Origin: Pantoea coffeiphila | GTDB lineage: Bacteria; Pseudomonadota; Gammaproteobacteria; Enterobacterales; Enterobacteriaceae | NCBI RefSeq assembly: GCF_016909495.1 | Contig: NZ_JAFBFW010000005.1 | Span: 62,001 to 126,000, forward strand | Length of the DNA stretch: 64,000 bases | Direction: 5' to 3' | In this document: in pieces, positions 11,057-21,668 of the stretch | How the letters are laid out: each line of letters begins with the position of its first letter | Position numbering within the stretch: position 1 is the first letter of the stretch | Translations under genes and position numbers: made by a program | The notes under the pieces: model-generated | The model's database searches: none | What the model was told of the DNA's origin: nothing | Seen by the model: the letters and a program-made list of their open reading frames with translations, nothing else

Positions 11057-11387
11057 ATGCTACTGCGTCGACTGGCCTCGCAACAGATCCTGTTTTTGCT
11101 GTACACTTTATGTTCAGTGGTGGTGCTGCCGGTGAGGGGTATTCCTTTCATCGAACGGGTGGTACTGGTCAGCGAAAAAGAGACGCTGACGCCTTTACGC
11201 TGAAGTTTTCAGAATTATTATCGCCTGGCTGGTTCGAACGCTTTCCATTCCGCCTCTGAAGTTTCAGGGTTCAATCGGAGTGACTGGCGCCCGGCCAGGT
11301 GCCATATTTTCCGCAATGGGTCATCGCTTATGGCCACGGCGGAGCAATCCCGTTCCGGTGCAAAGACACTGGGCCACGGGCGAATGA
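11057..11387 (+). pseudogene. yhbE: Remnant of yhbE (EamA/DMT-family transporter)
   Basis: In E. coli yhbE, a 10-helix EamA permease of about 320 residues, sits between rpmA and obgE. Here only about 330 bp remain. Frame 1 from 11057 reads LLRRLASQQILFLLYTLC, close to residues near 185-200 of YhbE. A later piece reads FTLKFSELLSPGW (compare FTLFFSDLLSLAW). After further frameshifts the C-terminus GAIFSAMGHRLW ends in TGA at 11385-11387, matching GAMYSAIGHRIW of YhbE. The N-terminal half and a central piece are deleted, and frame changes plus a stop break the rest. No function is expected. The alignment is from memory of the E. coli protein. Confidence 0.8.
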
Positions 11388-11391
11388 GTGA

Positions 11392-12582
<1,191 letters not shown>

Positions 12583-12593
12583 TCTGCGATGAA

Positions 12594-12625
12594 AACAGGG
12601 ACGCTATGGCGTCCCTGTTTATTTT
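12594..12625 (+). terminator. Terminator after obgE, likely bidirectional
   Basis: Stem AACAGGGACGC / GCGTCCCTGTT (12594-12604 and 12609-12619) with a TATG loop, then TATTTTC. The bases before the stem (GATGAAAA on the plus strand) give a weaker T-run on the minus strand, so it can also serve the convergent entH end. Confidence 0.85.
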
Positions 12626-12627
12626 CA

Positions 12628-13056
12628 TTAGCCGATAATGGCAGTGGTCAGGCGCGAAATGCAGCATAACCGATCGCGATCGTCAAAGATCTCAATCTGC
12701 CATACCTGACTGGTCGTCCCGGCGTGTAAAGCACGACAGACGCCGCGTACCGTACCGCTGAATACACCCCGCAGGTGGCTGGCGCTGATTTCTGTACCTA
12801 CCACGTTCTGCCCATGCTGCGAACATAACCAGCCCGCCATCGATCCCAGTGACTCCGCTAAAGCCACCGAGGCACCGCCGTGCAGCAGGCCAAACGGTTG
12901 ATGGGTACGTGAATCAACCGGCATGGTTGCTTCCAGATGGTCATCGGCCAGTCGAGTGAAGCAGATCCCAAGCCCGGCAATCATATTACCCTGGGCCATC
13001 TGGTTCAGCGCCTCAGTATGACTTTGGCGCTTCCACAACGATTTCGGCTTATGCAC
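12628..13056 (-). CDS. entH: Enterobactin proofreading thioesterase EntH
   Basis: Hotdog-fold thioesterase that clears wrongly loaded acyl groups from the aryl-carrier domain of EntB. The core has the family signature [20 protein letters not shown] (about residues 48-67), holding the catalytic region, and ends SRLTTAIIG. The start is uncertain: the GTG at 13056 overlaps the entA stop and has GGTGGGG 9 bp upstream, while a TTG six codons later would match the E. coli N-terminus (WKR) better. An ATG at 13083 lies inside entA. Last gene of entCEBAH. Confidence 0.85.
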   Translation of the reverse strand: MHKPKSLWKRQSHTEALNQMAQGNMIAGLGICFTRLADDHLEATMPVDSRTHQPFGLLHGGASVALAESLGSMAGWLCSQHGQNVVGTEISASHLRGVFSGTVRGVCRALHAGTTSQVWQIEIFDDRDRLCCISRLTTAIIG

Positions 13057-13807
13057 CGAGCGTAGCCCCACCGTCAACCACAATATCCTGCATGATAATA
13101 TGGCTGGCGCTCTCGGAAGCCAGGAACATCACCGCGCTGGCGATGTCATCAGGGCGGGCAATTTTCCCCAGCGGGATGCCCAGTTTGTACTGCTCCGGAT
13201 AACCCGCAATCATCTGCTGTTCATCTGCCGGGGTTTGCCACAGGCTGCGCTGCATCGCGGTATCCGTTGAACCCGGCGAAACAATATTACAGCGCACGCC
13301 GTAAGGTGCCATTTCGAGAGCGACGGTCATGCACAGGCTGCGCAGCGCGGCTTTTGAAGCACCGTAAGCCGACATGCCGATACGCGGCGCATGAGCTGCG
13401 TTAGAAGCCACCGTGACTATCGCACCGGCACGCTGCTGACGAAATACCGGCAGAGTCTGCTGGAACAGGTTGAAAGCGCCTCCGGCATTAACCGCCAGGC
13501 AGGCCTGCCAGTCTGCAAATGCCAGTTCCTCGGTGGAGCCGGTACGTAAAATACCGGCAGCATTGACCAGCACGTCAAGATGTTGGGTATCGGAAAGTAC
13601 TTTTTCGCAGACGCGCTTCACCTGCCACGGATCGGCGATATCGACGATCTCCCGCTGGAACGGATAATCGCTCTGCGAGAACTGTTTATCAAAGCCGACA
13701 ACGGAAGCGCCAGCGGCAACAAAAGCCAGCGCGGTGTGGTAGCCGATGCCCTGGCCCGCGCCGGTAACCCAAACCTGCTTACCGGTAAAATCGAAACTGG
13801 CGGACAT
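13049..13807 (-). CDS. entA: 2,3-dihydro-2,3-dihydroxybenzoate dehydrogenase EntA
   Basis: NAD-dependent short-chain dehydrogenase that makes 2,3-dihydroxybenzoate, the aryl cap of catecholate siderophores. The cofactor motif [10 protein letters not shown] is at about residues 12-21, and the catalytic Tyr/Lys lie in [11 protein letters not shown]. The C-terminus [13 protein letters not shown] is typical. The ATG at 13807 ([13 protein letters not shown]) overlaps the entB stop (TAATG). A 10-residue extension to 13837 has no family support. Confidence 0.95.
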   Translation of the reverse strand: MSASFDFTGKQVWVTGAGQGIGYHTALAFVAAGASVVGFDKQFSQSDYPFQREIVDIADPWQVKRVCEKVLSDTQHLDVLVNAAGILRTGSTEELAFADWQACLAVNAGGAFNLFQQTLPVFRQQRAGAIVTVASNAAHAPRIGMSAYGASKAALRSLCMTVALEMAPYGVRCNIVSPGSTDTAMQRSLWQTPADEQQMIAGYPEQYKLGIPLGKIARPDDIASAVMFLASESASHIIMQDIVVDGGATLGA

Positions 13808-14667
13808 TATGCTGGCTCCCGTGACAGTAACTTCCACCAGCCATCGATACTCGGATCTTTGGCCAGAGAAATAAAATCGATATCGCTATGGATCTGGCGC
13901 CAGCGGGCGGCCAGCTCCATCATCCGCACGGAATCAAGACCGTAGTCCACCAGATTATCCGCATCATCCAGATCCTCTGCATCGTCATCCAGCAGCGGCA
14001 GTACCAGCGCGCGCAGCTGGGCTTTACTGGCTGGTGTTGTTGCCGGCAGCAGTTCAGAGGTCATCACCACCTTTCCGCTGCGCCCGGCGGTATAGTTCAG
14101 CGCCATCATGTGTTCCTCGCGGCTGAAATCTGCCAGCGCGTCGGCAACCATAAACGGTTTAATGTCGCGCATAAATGCATCGGTCGCGGTGGTCAGGCAG
14201 CCAATGTGGGCGTAAACGCCGCAAATAATCAGCTGATCCCGCCCGGTTTCTTTAAGGATCGACTCAAGCGGGGAGCGATGAAAAGCGCTGTAGCGCCATT
14301 TCACCAGTACCTGATCCTGCTCATCGGGTGCCAGCGCGCTGACCACTCGCTGCTGATCGGGATGCTTGTTGAGACCGGGGCCCCACATATCATTCAGCAG
14401 CGCGCGATCCTGGTCACTCTGCTGATTGGGTTGGGCGGTGTAAAACACCGGGATGTCCTGAGATTTACAGAACTGACGCAGGCGAGCAACGTTCTCCACT
14501 ACCTGATCGATCAACGGGCTGTTTTCTCCCCAAAAGTTGAGGAAATATTCCTGCATATCATGAATTAACAGCGCCGCACGTGCGGGGTTAAAATCCCACT
14601 TCACTTTGTTTACCGGCAGCTCTGCCTGCGTAGGTAGCAGATAGGACTGGAGTTTAGGGATAGCCAT
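13807..14667 (-). CDS. entB: Isochorismatase / aryl carrier protein EntB
   Basis: Bifunctional protein. The N-terminal isochorismatase (about residues 1-200; ALLIHDMQEYFLNFW, VKWRYSAF, ICGVYAHIGCLTTA) converts isochorismate to 2,3-dihydro-DHB. The C-terminal aryl carrier domain (about 210-286) has the phosphopantetheine site YGLDSVRMM. The carrier domain implies an NRPS partner (EntF-like) and a phosphopantetheinyl transferase encoded elsewhere. 15-bp gap to entE. Confidence 0.96.
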   Translation of the reverse strand: MAIPKLQSYLLPTQAELPVNKVKWDFNPARAALLIHDMQEYFLNFWGENSPLIDQVVENVARLRQFCKSQDIPVFYTAQPNQQSDQDRALLNDMWGPGLNKHPDQQRVVSALAPDEQDQVLVKWRYSAFHRSPLESILKETGRDQLIICGVYAHIGCLTTATDAFMRDIKPFMVADALADFSREEHMMALNYTAGRSGKVVMTSELLPATTPASKAQLRALVLPLLDDDAEDLDDADNLVDYGLDSVRMMELAARWRQIHSDIDFISLAKDPSIDGWWKLLSREPA

Positions 14668-14682
14668 GGTCTCTCCTGAAAA

Positions 14683-16296
14683 TTAGAGGCTCTGAGTATG
14701 GGCAAGCTGCTGGCGCAGGCGTTTTTTATCTACTTTGCCGACCGGTGTGAGGGGCAGTGAATCAACACATTCGATGCGATCCGGCAGTTTGAACTCCGCC
14801 ACGCCCAGCTCACGCAGATGGCGGCGAAGCGCCACCGGCTTCAGCACCCCCTGTGCCACAATAAAGGCACAGCTTTTCTCGCCCATCAGACTGTCTTCCA
14901 TCGAAACCAGCGCGGCGTGGATCACCTGAGCGTGGCGGAGCAGCAGGTTTTCGATCTCCTCTGCCGCGATCTTTTCACCACCTCGGTTGATCTGATCCTT
15001 TTCACGCCCCTGCACGGTGATATAGCCATCGGGAGCGATGGAGATCAGATCGCCAGAGCAGTAAAACCCCTGACGATCGAAGCTGGCGGCATTATGTTCA
15101 GGGCTGTTGTAGTAGCCGCGAAACGTGTAGGGGCCACGGGTCATCAGACGTCCGGTTGTTCCGGCTGGGAGCTGATTGCCGAACTCATCGGCTACCCAGA
15201 CCTCGTCATCTTCAGAGATTGGTCGCCCCTGGGTGGTCAGAATATGCTGGCTGTCGTCATCCAGGCGGGTGTAGTTAACCAGTCCTTCGGCCATACCAAA
15301 CACCTGCTGTAGCTGGCAGCCGATTTCCGAGGGAATGCGAGCAGCAAGTGACTCACTCAGCCTGGCCCCGCCAACCTGCAGCAGGGTCAGGGAAGCCAGA
15401 GCGCGGTTGCTGCCCCACTCCTGGATAGCCTGTAGCCACAGGCTGACGGCTGGCGGGACCAGTGCGGCAACGTTGACCTGATGTTTTTCGATCAACGGGA
15501 AGCATAGGTTGGCGCTGGGATCGTTCGCCATTACTACACAGCCACCGGCGTAAAAGACACCCAGTGCGCCCGGGGAGCTCATCGCATAGTTATGTGCAGC
15601 GGGCAGGGCACAGAGATAGCGGGTGCTGCGGCTGAACTGACAAATATCAACGCTGCCACGAATGCTGTAGTAGTAATCATTGTGGGTTCGCGGGATGAGT
15701 TTCGGCGTACCTGTGCTGCCGCCGGAAAGCTGGAAGAAGGCCACCTCATCTGCCGCAGAAGGTGTTTCTGAGAAGCTTCCAGCTGCCTCATCGGCCATCC
15801 CCGCCAGTGACATCGCCACACCATGTTCATGACGTAAGGCGATCACGCTGAGTGCCGGAATAGCCTGTTTGAGCTGCTGCAGATAATCATCATTGCTGAA
15901 AAGCGGATGCTGTCGATCGGCAATGAGCAATGAAGGCTGCAGCTGTGACGCGTAGGCGTCCAGCTCGTTACGCTGGTGACTGAACAGCGCATTAACCGGT
16001 GCGACCCCGATTTTAAGCAGGGCGAAAAACACCATATAGAAATCGGCAACGTTGCCGAGCTGAACCAGCGCAGTATCCCCGCTTTTCAGCCCACGTCGCT
16101 TGAGTGCCGCAGCCAGTCTTTCGGACTGCTGTGCCAACTGTTGATAGCTGTAATGTCGATCGCCTTCGATAATTGCGATGGCGGAGCTATTGGCCTGCCG
16201 CAGCAGAATGTCCGTCATCGGCAGGTCCAGCCAGTAACCCTTCGCGCGATAGCGTGCGGCCAGCTCATCAGGCCAGCGAGTGTAAGGAATAGTCAT
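14683..16296 (-). CDS. entE: 2,3-dihydroxybenzoate-AMP ligase EntE
   Basis: Adenylates 2,3-dihydroxybenzoate and loads it on EntB. The 537-residue ANL-family enzyme has the P-loop [20 protein letters not shown] (about 189-208), the A5-like FGMAEGL and the hinge/A8 motif [14 protein letters not shown], and ends with catalytic Lys context [11 protein letters not shown]. Sits between entC (9 bp upstream) and entB. Confidence 0.96.
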   Translation of the reverse strand: MTIPYTRWPDELAARYRAKGYWLDLPMTDILLRQANSSAIAIIEGDRHYSYQQLAQQSERLAAALKRRGLKSGDTALVQLGNVADFYMVFFALLKIGVAPVNALFSHQRNELDAYASQLQPSLLIADRQHPLFSNDDYLQQLKQAIPALSVIALRHEHGVAMSLAGMADEAAGSFSETPSAADEVAFFQLSGGSTGTPKLIPRTHNDYYYSIRGSVDICQFSRSTRYLCALPAAHNYAMSSPGALGVFYAGGCVVMANDPSANLCFPLIEKHQVNVAALVPPAVSLWLQAIQEWGSNRALASLTLLQVGGARLSESLAARIPSEIGCQLQQVFGMAEGLVNYTRLDDDSQHILTTQGRPISEDDEVWVADEFGNQLPAGTTGRLMTRGPYTFRGYYNSPEHNAASFDRQGFYCSGDLISIAPDGYITVQGREKDQINRGGEKIAAEEIENLLLRHAQVIHAALVSMEDSLMGEKSCAFIVAQGVLKPVALRRHLRELGVAEFKLPDRIECVDSLPLTPVGKVDKKRLRQQLAHTQSL

Positions 16297-16305
16297 GATT
16301 TACCT

Positions 16306-17481
16306 TTAATTGAGGCCAAATGCACGCAGCATGGTATTCAGTTTGACACCGGTCTCACGCCATTCGGATTCAGGCGTTGAGTCGGGAACAATTCCCGCCC
16401 CGGCAAACAGACGAACCCGGTTTCCGGCAACTTTCCCGCAGCGGATAGTGACCACCCACTCGCCGTTGCCATGCTCATCGCACCAGCCGACAATGCCGCC
16501 GAATAAATCACGCTCGAAGGGTTCCAGTTTGGCAATCATCTGCATTGCGCTGGCATGAGGATATCCGCTCAGCGCCGGAGTTGGATGCAGCAGGCAGGCC
16601 AGCGAAAGCGCGTTTTCTGCCGCATGACTGACTTCACCCTCTATCGGGGTGCCGAGATGCCACAGCGTGCCGGTGGTCAGCAGCTCCGGTTCCGCAGGGA
16701 TGGCGAGGCGCTTGCTGCGCGATTGCAGCACATGGCGCAGAGCATCGATTACCAGTTGATGTTCATAGCGGTCTTTTTGCGAATTCATCAGTTGCTGACC
16801 GGCCGCGCGATCCCGTTCGCGATCGCTGTCCCGCTTTGCCGAGCCCGCCAGCGGGTGGGTGTAGTAGCGGCGATCGTGCATGCGCAGCAGCAGTTCCGGG
16901 CTGGCTCCCAGCAGGGACCCACCTTGCGCAAGCGGTACGTGAAAGTTGTAGCTAGTGGGGTTCTGCACGATGAGCTGTTGCATCAGGCCAGTAATGTCGA
17001 CCGGTTTTTCCGTGACGATGTCCATCAGGCGCGAGAGCACGACCTTATCCAGCTGCGAGGAAGCCGTGGCCGCAATAGCTTCGCTGACCATTCGCATAAA
17101 TTCAGGCTGCTCAGGTAGTGCAGTACGCCGCAGAATGTCGTTATGTGATGAGCCGTGTGTCTGTACCTGCCGCTGAAAGCTGCTGCGGTCAAAAAAGTGG
17201 CTGGTTTCAGGGATAAACAGAGCTGAAGGCTGGCGGACATCAAAAGGGATTGCTCCCACAACGACCGGATGACGTATTCCCTGCCGTTTTGCTTCTGACA
17301 GATGATGCCGGATATCGTGTTGAAAACGACCCGTCAGCATCTCACCTTCATATGCCGGCGTATTGATAGTGGTAAAGCAACCTTTCGCTGCGAGACTGCG
17401 CCAGGGAGACATAAAGAAAAAGCCACTGGCGGCAGCATCTGCGGCAAATTGCAGCGTGCTTTCTGAGGTTAACAATTCCAT
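16306..17481 (-). CDS. entC: Isochorismate synthase EntC
   Basis: Converts chorismate to isochorismate, opening the 2,3-DHB pathway. The 391-residue chorismate-binding enzyme has DKVVLSRLMDI, LLGASPELLLRM, AGSAKRDSDRERD, HPTPALSGYPHASAM and GIVGWCDEHGNGEWVVTIR, all typical of EntC/DhbC. AAGGA lies 6 bp before the ATG. First gene of the ent operon, directly downstream of a Fur-box-like site. In E. coli fepB is divergent here; no fepB is present in this window. Confidence 0.95.
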   Translation of the reverse strand: MELLTSESTLQFAADAAASGFFFMSPWRSLAAKGCFTTINTPAYEGEMLTGRFQHDIRHHLSEAKRQGIRHPVVVGAIPFDVRQPSALFIPETSHFFDRSSFQRQVQTHGSSHNDILRRTALPEQPEFMRMVSEAIAATASSQLDKVVLSRLMDIVTEKPVDITGLMQQLIVQNPTSYNFHVPLAQGGSLLGASPELLLRMHDRRYYTHPLAGSAKRDSDRERDRAAGQQLMNSQKDRYEHQLVIDALRHVLQSRSKRLAIPAEPELLTTGTLWHLGTPIEGEVSHAAENALSLACLLHPTPALSGYPHASAMQMIAKLEPFERDLFGGIVGWCDEHGNGEWVVTIRCGKVAGNRVRLFAGAGIVPDSTPESEWRETGVKLNTMLRAFGLN

Positions 17482-17512
17482 TCTACGTCCTTATTTAAAT
17501 GATAAACTAAGT

Positions 17513-17531
17513 AAGAATTATTATCATTTGC
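17513..17531 (-). promoter_or_regulatory. Fur box upstream of entC
   Basis: Read on the minus strand, GCAAATGATAATAATTCTT matches the 19-bp Fur consensus GATAATGATAATCATTATC at 14 of 19 positions. It lies 32 bp upstream of the entC ATG and contains a possible -10 (GATAAT). Iron repression of entCEBAH is therefore expected. The rest of the 258-bp entC-pmrB gap shows no gene. Confidence 0.75.
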
Positions 17532-17739
17532 TTTCAGGGCCAGTAAGCTACGTTGAATGCTGCGAAGTGTCAATAAAGGTAAATTGATTTATTAGGCTCG
17601 TACTCGTGAGGGAATAATCGCTTTTTACACTATTTTTAGCGGTTTTTCGTTGATCTGACAGGGTAATTACAGGTGATCGACTTTTAACGGGTTAGCGTTG
17701 CTAATTAAAATTCCAGAATGTTCTGTAAGAATTGCTGGC

Positions 17740-18798
17740 TCAGTTGAGCTGCTGCGGGAACCTGCATCGGGCATCAAGCCCGCTACGATCGGTGCGATTG
17801 GTCAGGCTTAGCTGGCCGTGGTGGAGTTGCACTATGCGCTGAACGATATTCAGACCCAGGCCGCTGCCGCCAAACCGCTGATCCATTCGGCGGAACGCTT
17901 TCACCACTTCCTGAACCTCGCTGGCATTAATGCCAGGACCTTCATCACGCACGGTCACTATGCTACCGCTTTCGCTGGATGTGACTATCAACGTGATAAT
18001 GCTGCCCTGTGGGCTGTAGCGCGAAGCGTTCTCCAACAGATTACGTAGCATCAGGCGCAGCAGTACGGCATCACCCTGCACGCGGCGGCCGTCGCTGGTA
18101 TCGTCAACAACAAGTCGTTGCTGGTTAAGCGCCAGCATCTCTTCCATCTCCTGACGCAGTGGCTGAATCACTTCTTGCCAGCTCAGAGTCTGGTAGTGAC
18201 CACTTACCATCATTTGTCCGGCTCGCGACAGCATCAGTAGCTGCTCGATAACATGCATCAGCTGATCGACCCGTGCGACCAGCATCGTACCCAACGGGTT
18301 GCCGTCCTGCTCCAACAGCTCCAGGTGCAGCCGCAAGCCAGCCAGCGGGGTACGTAATTCATGAGCCGCATCTGCCGTAAACAGCCGCTCCTGCTGCAGC
18401 GTATGGTCCAGACGCGCCAATAGCTGATTCAGTGCGCCGGTAACCGCCACAATTTCATCCATATCCGAATGCAGCGGCAGGGGTGTCAGGTTGTCCGCAG
18501 AGCGTGAGGCCAGGCTGCTTTGCAGCGAGCGCAGAGGTCGAATTATCCAGCTGATTGCCCAGAAGGAGAGCAGAAGGGTAAAGCACACCATCACCAGGGA
18601 CGGCAGCAGCAGCGAGGCAATGGCTTCGCGGATCTCATTTTCGACATGCTCATTGCGGGCATGATTAGTTAGCGTTTCATTTACCAGAAAACTGATTTGC
18701 TCTCGGCTTTCATGCCACAGCCAAAATGCACTCATCAGCTGACAGCTCAGCAGAATTAGCGCCAGCATAATCAATAAACGCCGACGCATGCTGTTCAT
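17740..18798 (-). CDS. pmrB: Two-component sensor kinase PmrB (BasS)
   Basis: Inner-membrane histidine kinase sensing Fe3+/acid and controlling lipid A modification through PmrA. The 352 residues include two membrane helices (about 8-28 and 64-86) flanking a short periplasmic loop, a HAMP-like segment, H-box FTADAAHELRTPLAGLRLHL (about 142-161), N-box LRNLLENASRYSP and G-box DEGPGI / GGSGLGLNIV. The periplasmic loop is short, as in BasS. ATGA overlap with pmrA. Confidence 0.92.
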   Translation of the reverse strand: MNSMRRRLLIMLALILLSCQLMSAFWLWHESREQISFLVNETLTNHARNEHVENEIREAIASLLLPSLVMVCFTLLLSFWAISWIIRPLRSLQSSLASRSADNLTPLPLHSDMDEIVAVTGALNQLLARLDHTLQQERLFTADAAHELRTPLAGLRLHLELLEQDGNPLGTMLVARVDQLMHVIEQLLMLSRAGQMMVSGHYQTLSWQEVIQPLRQEMEEMLALNQQRLVVDDTSDGRRVQGDAVLLRLMLRNLLENASRYSPQGSIITLIVTSSESGSIVTVRDEGPGINASEVQEVVKAFRRMDQRFGGSGLGLNIVQRIVQLHHGQLSLTNRTDRSGLDARCRFPQQLN

Positions 18799-19457
18799 TC
18801 GCGCTCTTCCAAACGATAACCGACGCCGCGAACGGTTTTGATGCGATCTTTGCCAAGTTTGCGTCGAAGATTATGGATATGTACTTCAAGTGTGTTCGAA
18901 CTGGTGTCATCCTGCCAGCTGTAGAGATCCTGCTGTAGCGTTTCGCGATGAACCGTCTGGCCCAGGCGCATCAGCAGGCGAGTCAACAGGGCGAACTCCT
19001 TTGGCGTGACTTCAACGGGGAGATTCTCGACGGCCACCTGCTGAGATGTGAGATTTAGCGTGATGTCGCCGCGCTCCAGCAGATTATCGCTGTGGCCCTG
19101 ATAGCGGCGAATCAGCGCCCGAACGCGGGCTTTCAGTTCAGCCAGTGCAAACGGCTTCACCAGATAGTCGTCAGCACCGGCATCCAGCCCTTCAACCCGA
19201 TCTTCCAGCGCGTCACGTGCCGTCAGGATCAGCACCGGCAAATCGTTTTGTTCTTTACGCCACTGGCGCAGCAGTTCGGTACCGTCACGATCGGGCAAAC
19301 CGAGATCCAGCACGATCAGGCTGTACTGGCCGCTGCGCAGGAATGCGACCGCCTGGGTCGCATTTGCCGCACAGTCCACAGCGTAACCTTCTCCGGTCAT
19401 GGCCAGAGTCAGGCCTTTTTGTAGCAGTTCATCGTCCTCAACAATTAATATTTTCAA
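18795..19457 (-). CDS. pmrA: Two-component response regulator PmrA (BasR)
   Basis: OmpR-family regulator. The receiver domain carries VEDDE (7-11), phospho-acceptor Asp51 in VLDLGLPD, ILTARD (Thr79 region) and VKPFA (Lys101). The C-terminal winged helix ends HIHNLRRKLGKDRIKTVRGVGYRL. Start is 3 bp after the dacB stop, so dacB-pmrA-pmrB looks like one transcript. Confidence 0.93.
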   Translation of the reverse strand: MKILIVEDDELLQKGLTLAMTGEGYAVDCAANATQAVAFLRSGQYSLIVLDLGLPDRDGTELLRQWRKEQNDLPVLILTARDALEDRVEGLDAGADDYLVKPFALAELKARVRALIRRYQGHSDNLLERGDITLNLTSQQVAVENLPVEVTPKEFALLTRLLMRLGQTVHRETLQQDLYSWQDDTSSNTLEVHIHNLRRKLGKDRIKTVRGVGYRLEERE

Positions 19458-19460
19458 TGA

Positions 19461-20894
19461 TTAATTATTCCGGTAAACGTCCTTATACAGACGACTTTCA
19501 AAGCGAACCAGCGGGATGCGGCGCTGGCGTTGATCTTCGGGCGGCACGGCATAACCGGAGAGGAACTGTACAAAGGCTACCCGTTGCCCGCTGGCGGTGG
19601 TCATAAATCCGGCCAGGTTATATACACCCTGCAATGAACCGGTTTTGGCGGAGACTTTGCCGTCAACGCCCGCTTCATGCAGCCCGCCGCGATAGCGCAG
19701 CGTGCCATCATAACCGGCCAGCGGCAGCATCGAGATGATATTGAGCTGCTGATCGTTCTGTGCGATATATTGCAGTACCTGCATCATGGTAGCAGGAGAA
19801 ATCAGATCGTGGCGGGATAGCCCGGAGCCGTCTACCTGAATACTATTGCCCAGATCGATATTGGCTTTCTGACGCAGGATTTGGCGCACTGCATCCGAGC
19901 CGGCGCGCCAGGTACCCGGTACGTTAAAGCGTTCATGACCAATCGTACGGAATACGGTATCCGCAATCATGTTATCTGACTTTTTCAGCATAATTTTCAG
20001 CAGGTCGCGAAGCGGCGCCGACTGAGTTTGTGCCAGTACGGTTCCTGGCTGGGTGACCTGAGTCTGGCGTATCAGATGGCCAGTGTAATCAATACCCGCA
20101 TTTTGCAGTTCAGATTTCAGGATCGCTCCGGCATAGCTGGCGCCATCCTGGATAGCGAAAGCCAGCGGCAAGGGCTCAGAACGCTGGGTAAGGCAGCCGG
20201 TTAGCGTAAAGCGATTCAGTTCACCCGGAACGACATCCAGCTCACAATACTGCGCGTCTGCCGATCCTCTGGCCAGCGTTCTGACTTCGCTGAACATATT
20301 GACCGGATACCAGGAAGCCACGCGAATAAAGGCTTTTTCCCCCGGGGTCGGTGCGCTGTAGAGTGAAACCGAGAAGCAGTTACGGTCTACGATTGCAGCA
20401 CCCGGCGGCGCGCTGAAGCACTGGGTCATATCGTTCCACGGCCAGCCGGGGGCCTTATCGTGGCTGGCAAAAACCGAGGTATCAATCACCAGATTCCCGG
20501 CAATATGTTCCACGCCCTGTTTTTTCAGGTTCGTGACCATATTACGGAGATCCTGGCGCGTTAACGTTGGGTCGCCGCCGAAACGGGCAACCAAATCGCC
20601 GCGCAGCGTATTGCCGCTAATGCTACCCTTGCTTTCCAACTGAGTGTTGAAGCGGTAATCAGGGCCCAGTTGTAACATAGCGGCCAGCGCTGTAATCACC
20701 TTCATTGTGCTGGCAGGCAGCGCCATCTGCTGGCTGTGATAATCAATAGAGGGCGTTGTCGCCCCAATTTTTTGCACTACGAGCGCCAGGTTTGCGCCGT
20801 CGGGAAGGTACTGGGTGTAGTCTTCGACGGGGGCTGCCTGCGCCTGCAGCATAAAAGCGCAGCTAAGGCCGGTAACAATTCGTGAAAATCGCAT
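19461..20894 (-). CDS. dacB: D-alanyl-D-alanine carboxypeptidase/endopeptidase DacB (PBP4)
   Basis: Periplasmic low-molecular-weight penicillin-binding protein that trims pentapeptides and cleaves cross-links. A signal peptide (MRFSRIVTGLSCAFMLQAQA) precedes class C PBP motifs: SxxK in LPASTMKVI, SxN as SDN in KKSDNMIADTVF, and KTG in SAKTGSLQGVYN. The 477-residue length from the ATG at 20894 agrees with E. coli DacB. The longer frame to 21002 would mask the signal peptide. Divergent from greA. Confidence 0.95.
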   Translation of the reverse strand: MRFSRIVTGLSCAFMLQAQAAPVEDYTQYLPDGANLALVVQKIGATTPSIDYHSQQMALPASTMKVITALAAMLQLGPDYRFNTQLESKGSISGNTLRGDLVARFGGDPTLTRQDLRNMVTNLKKQGVEHIAGNLVIDTSVFASHDKAPGWPWNDMTQCFSAPPGAAIVDRNCFSVSLYSAPTPGEKAFIRVASWYPVNMFSEVRTLARGSADAQYCELDVVPGELNRFTLTGCLTQRSEPLPLAFAIQDGASYAGAILKSELQNAGIDYTGHLIRQTQVTQPGTVLAQTQSAPLRDLLKIMLKKSDNMIADTVFRTIGHERFNVPGTWRAGSDAVRQILRQKANIDLGNSIQVDGSGLSRHDLISPATMMQVLQYIAQNDQQLNIISMLPLAGYDGTLRYRGGLHEAGVDGKVSAKTGSLQGVYNLAGFMTTASGQRVAFVQFLSGYAVPPEDQRQRRIPLVRFESRLYKDVYRNN

Positions 20895-21009
20895 AATCTC
20901 GCGGTAACTGACAGGTGATGCTGTCATACTACGGTGCATTGCGGTGGAAAGTAAACGATGACCCCCAGGGAACTCTGGGGTAAAATGCGTATCAAATTGC
21001 AAAATAGAT

Positions 21010-21050
21010 CCTGACCTGGAGTTTACTCCGGGTCAGGCTTCTTTTGTTTT
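21010..21050 (+). terminator. Attenuator-like terminator in the greA leader
   Basis: A 12-bp stem, CCTGACCTGGAG (21010-21021) and CTCCGGGTCAGG (21026-21037), with one internal mismatch (T17/G30 region pairs as wobble), loop TTTA and a CTTCTTTTGTTTT tail. It lies 94 bp upstream of the greA ATG and on the greA strand. In E. coli the greA leader yields short terminated RNAs (GraL); this hairpin is in the equivalent place. Confidence 0.75.
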
Positions 21051-21143
21051 AAATCAGTAGAAAGCGCCGCAGAACGCCTTTTCTGCATACCATCCGTCAG
21101 GACGACGACACTTTGAACAGGAAAGATTTTAAGAGGTATTGAG

Positions 21144-21626
21144 ATGAATCAGATTCCGATGACGTTAAAAGGCGCAGAAAAATTGCGCGAAGAGCTGGAA
21201 GAGCTCAAAACTGTTAAACGCCCCAGGATTATTGCCTCAATTGCTGAAGCACGGGAGCACGGTGACCTGAAGGAAAATGCGGAATATCATGCTGCTCGCG
21301 AAGAGCAGGGATTCTGCGAGGGCCGTATCCAGGAAATTGAATCAAAGCTTTCTAATGCCCAGGTGATTGATGTCACAAAAATGGCTAACAACGCTAACGG
21401 CCGGGTGATTTTTGGTGCCACCGTTACCGTGTTAAATGTGGATACTGATGAAGAGTCTACCTATCGTATTGTGGGTGATGACGAAGCGAACTTTAAGCTT
21501 AATCTGATCTCCATCAATTCGCCGATGGCGCGTGGTCTGGTAGGTAAGGTTGTTGATGATGTTGCTATCATCAAAACGCCGGGCGGCGACGTGGAATATG
21601 AAGTGTTAAACGTCCAGTATCTCTGA
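21144..21626 (+). CDS. greA: Transcription elongation factor GreA
   Basis: Rescues backtracked RNA polymerase by stimulating transcript cleavage through the secondary channel. The 160 residues comprise an N-terminal coiled coil (about 1-75; the tip [20 protein letters not shown] carries the acidic residues that coordinate catalytic Mg) and a C-terminal FKBP-like domain ([19 protein letters not shown]). Two residues longer than E. coli, at [13 protein letters not shown] (E. coli TKMPNNGRVIF). Confidence 0.98.
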   Translation: MNQIPMTLKGAEKLREELEELKTVKRPRIIASIAEAREHGDLKENAEYHAAREEQGFCEGRIQEIESKLSNAQVIDVTKMANNANGRVIFGATVTVLNVDTDEESTYRIVGDDEANFKLNLISINSPMARGLVGKVVDDVAIIKTPGGDVEYEVLNVQYL

Positions 21627-21668
21627 TATTGACTATCCTCATTATGGATGAGGGTTTTGTAAAGATAA

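Noticed and set aside
17690..17740. Nested dyad CCAG...TTCT-GTA-AGAA...CTGG just after pmrB
   Set aside because: Short arms and no T-tract on the minus strand; not enough to call a terminator or operator.
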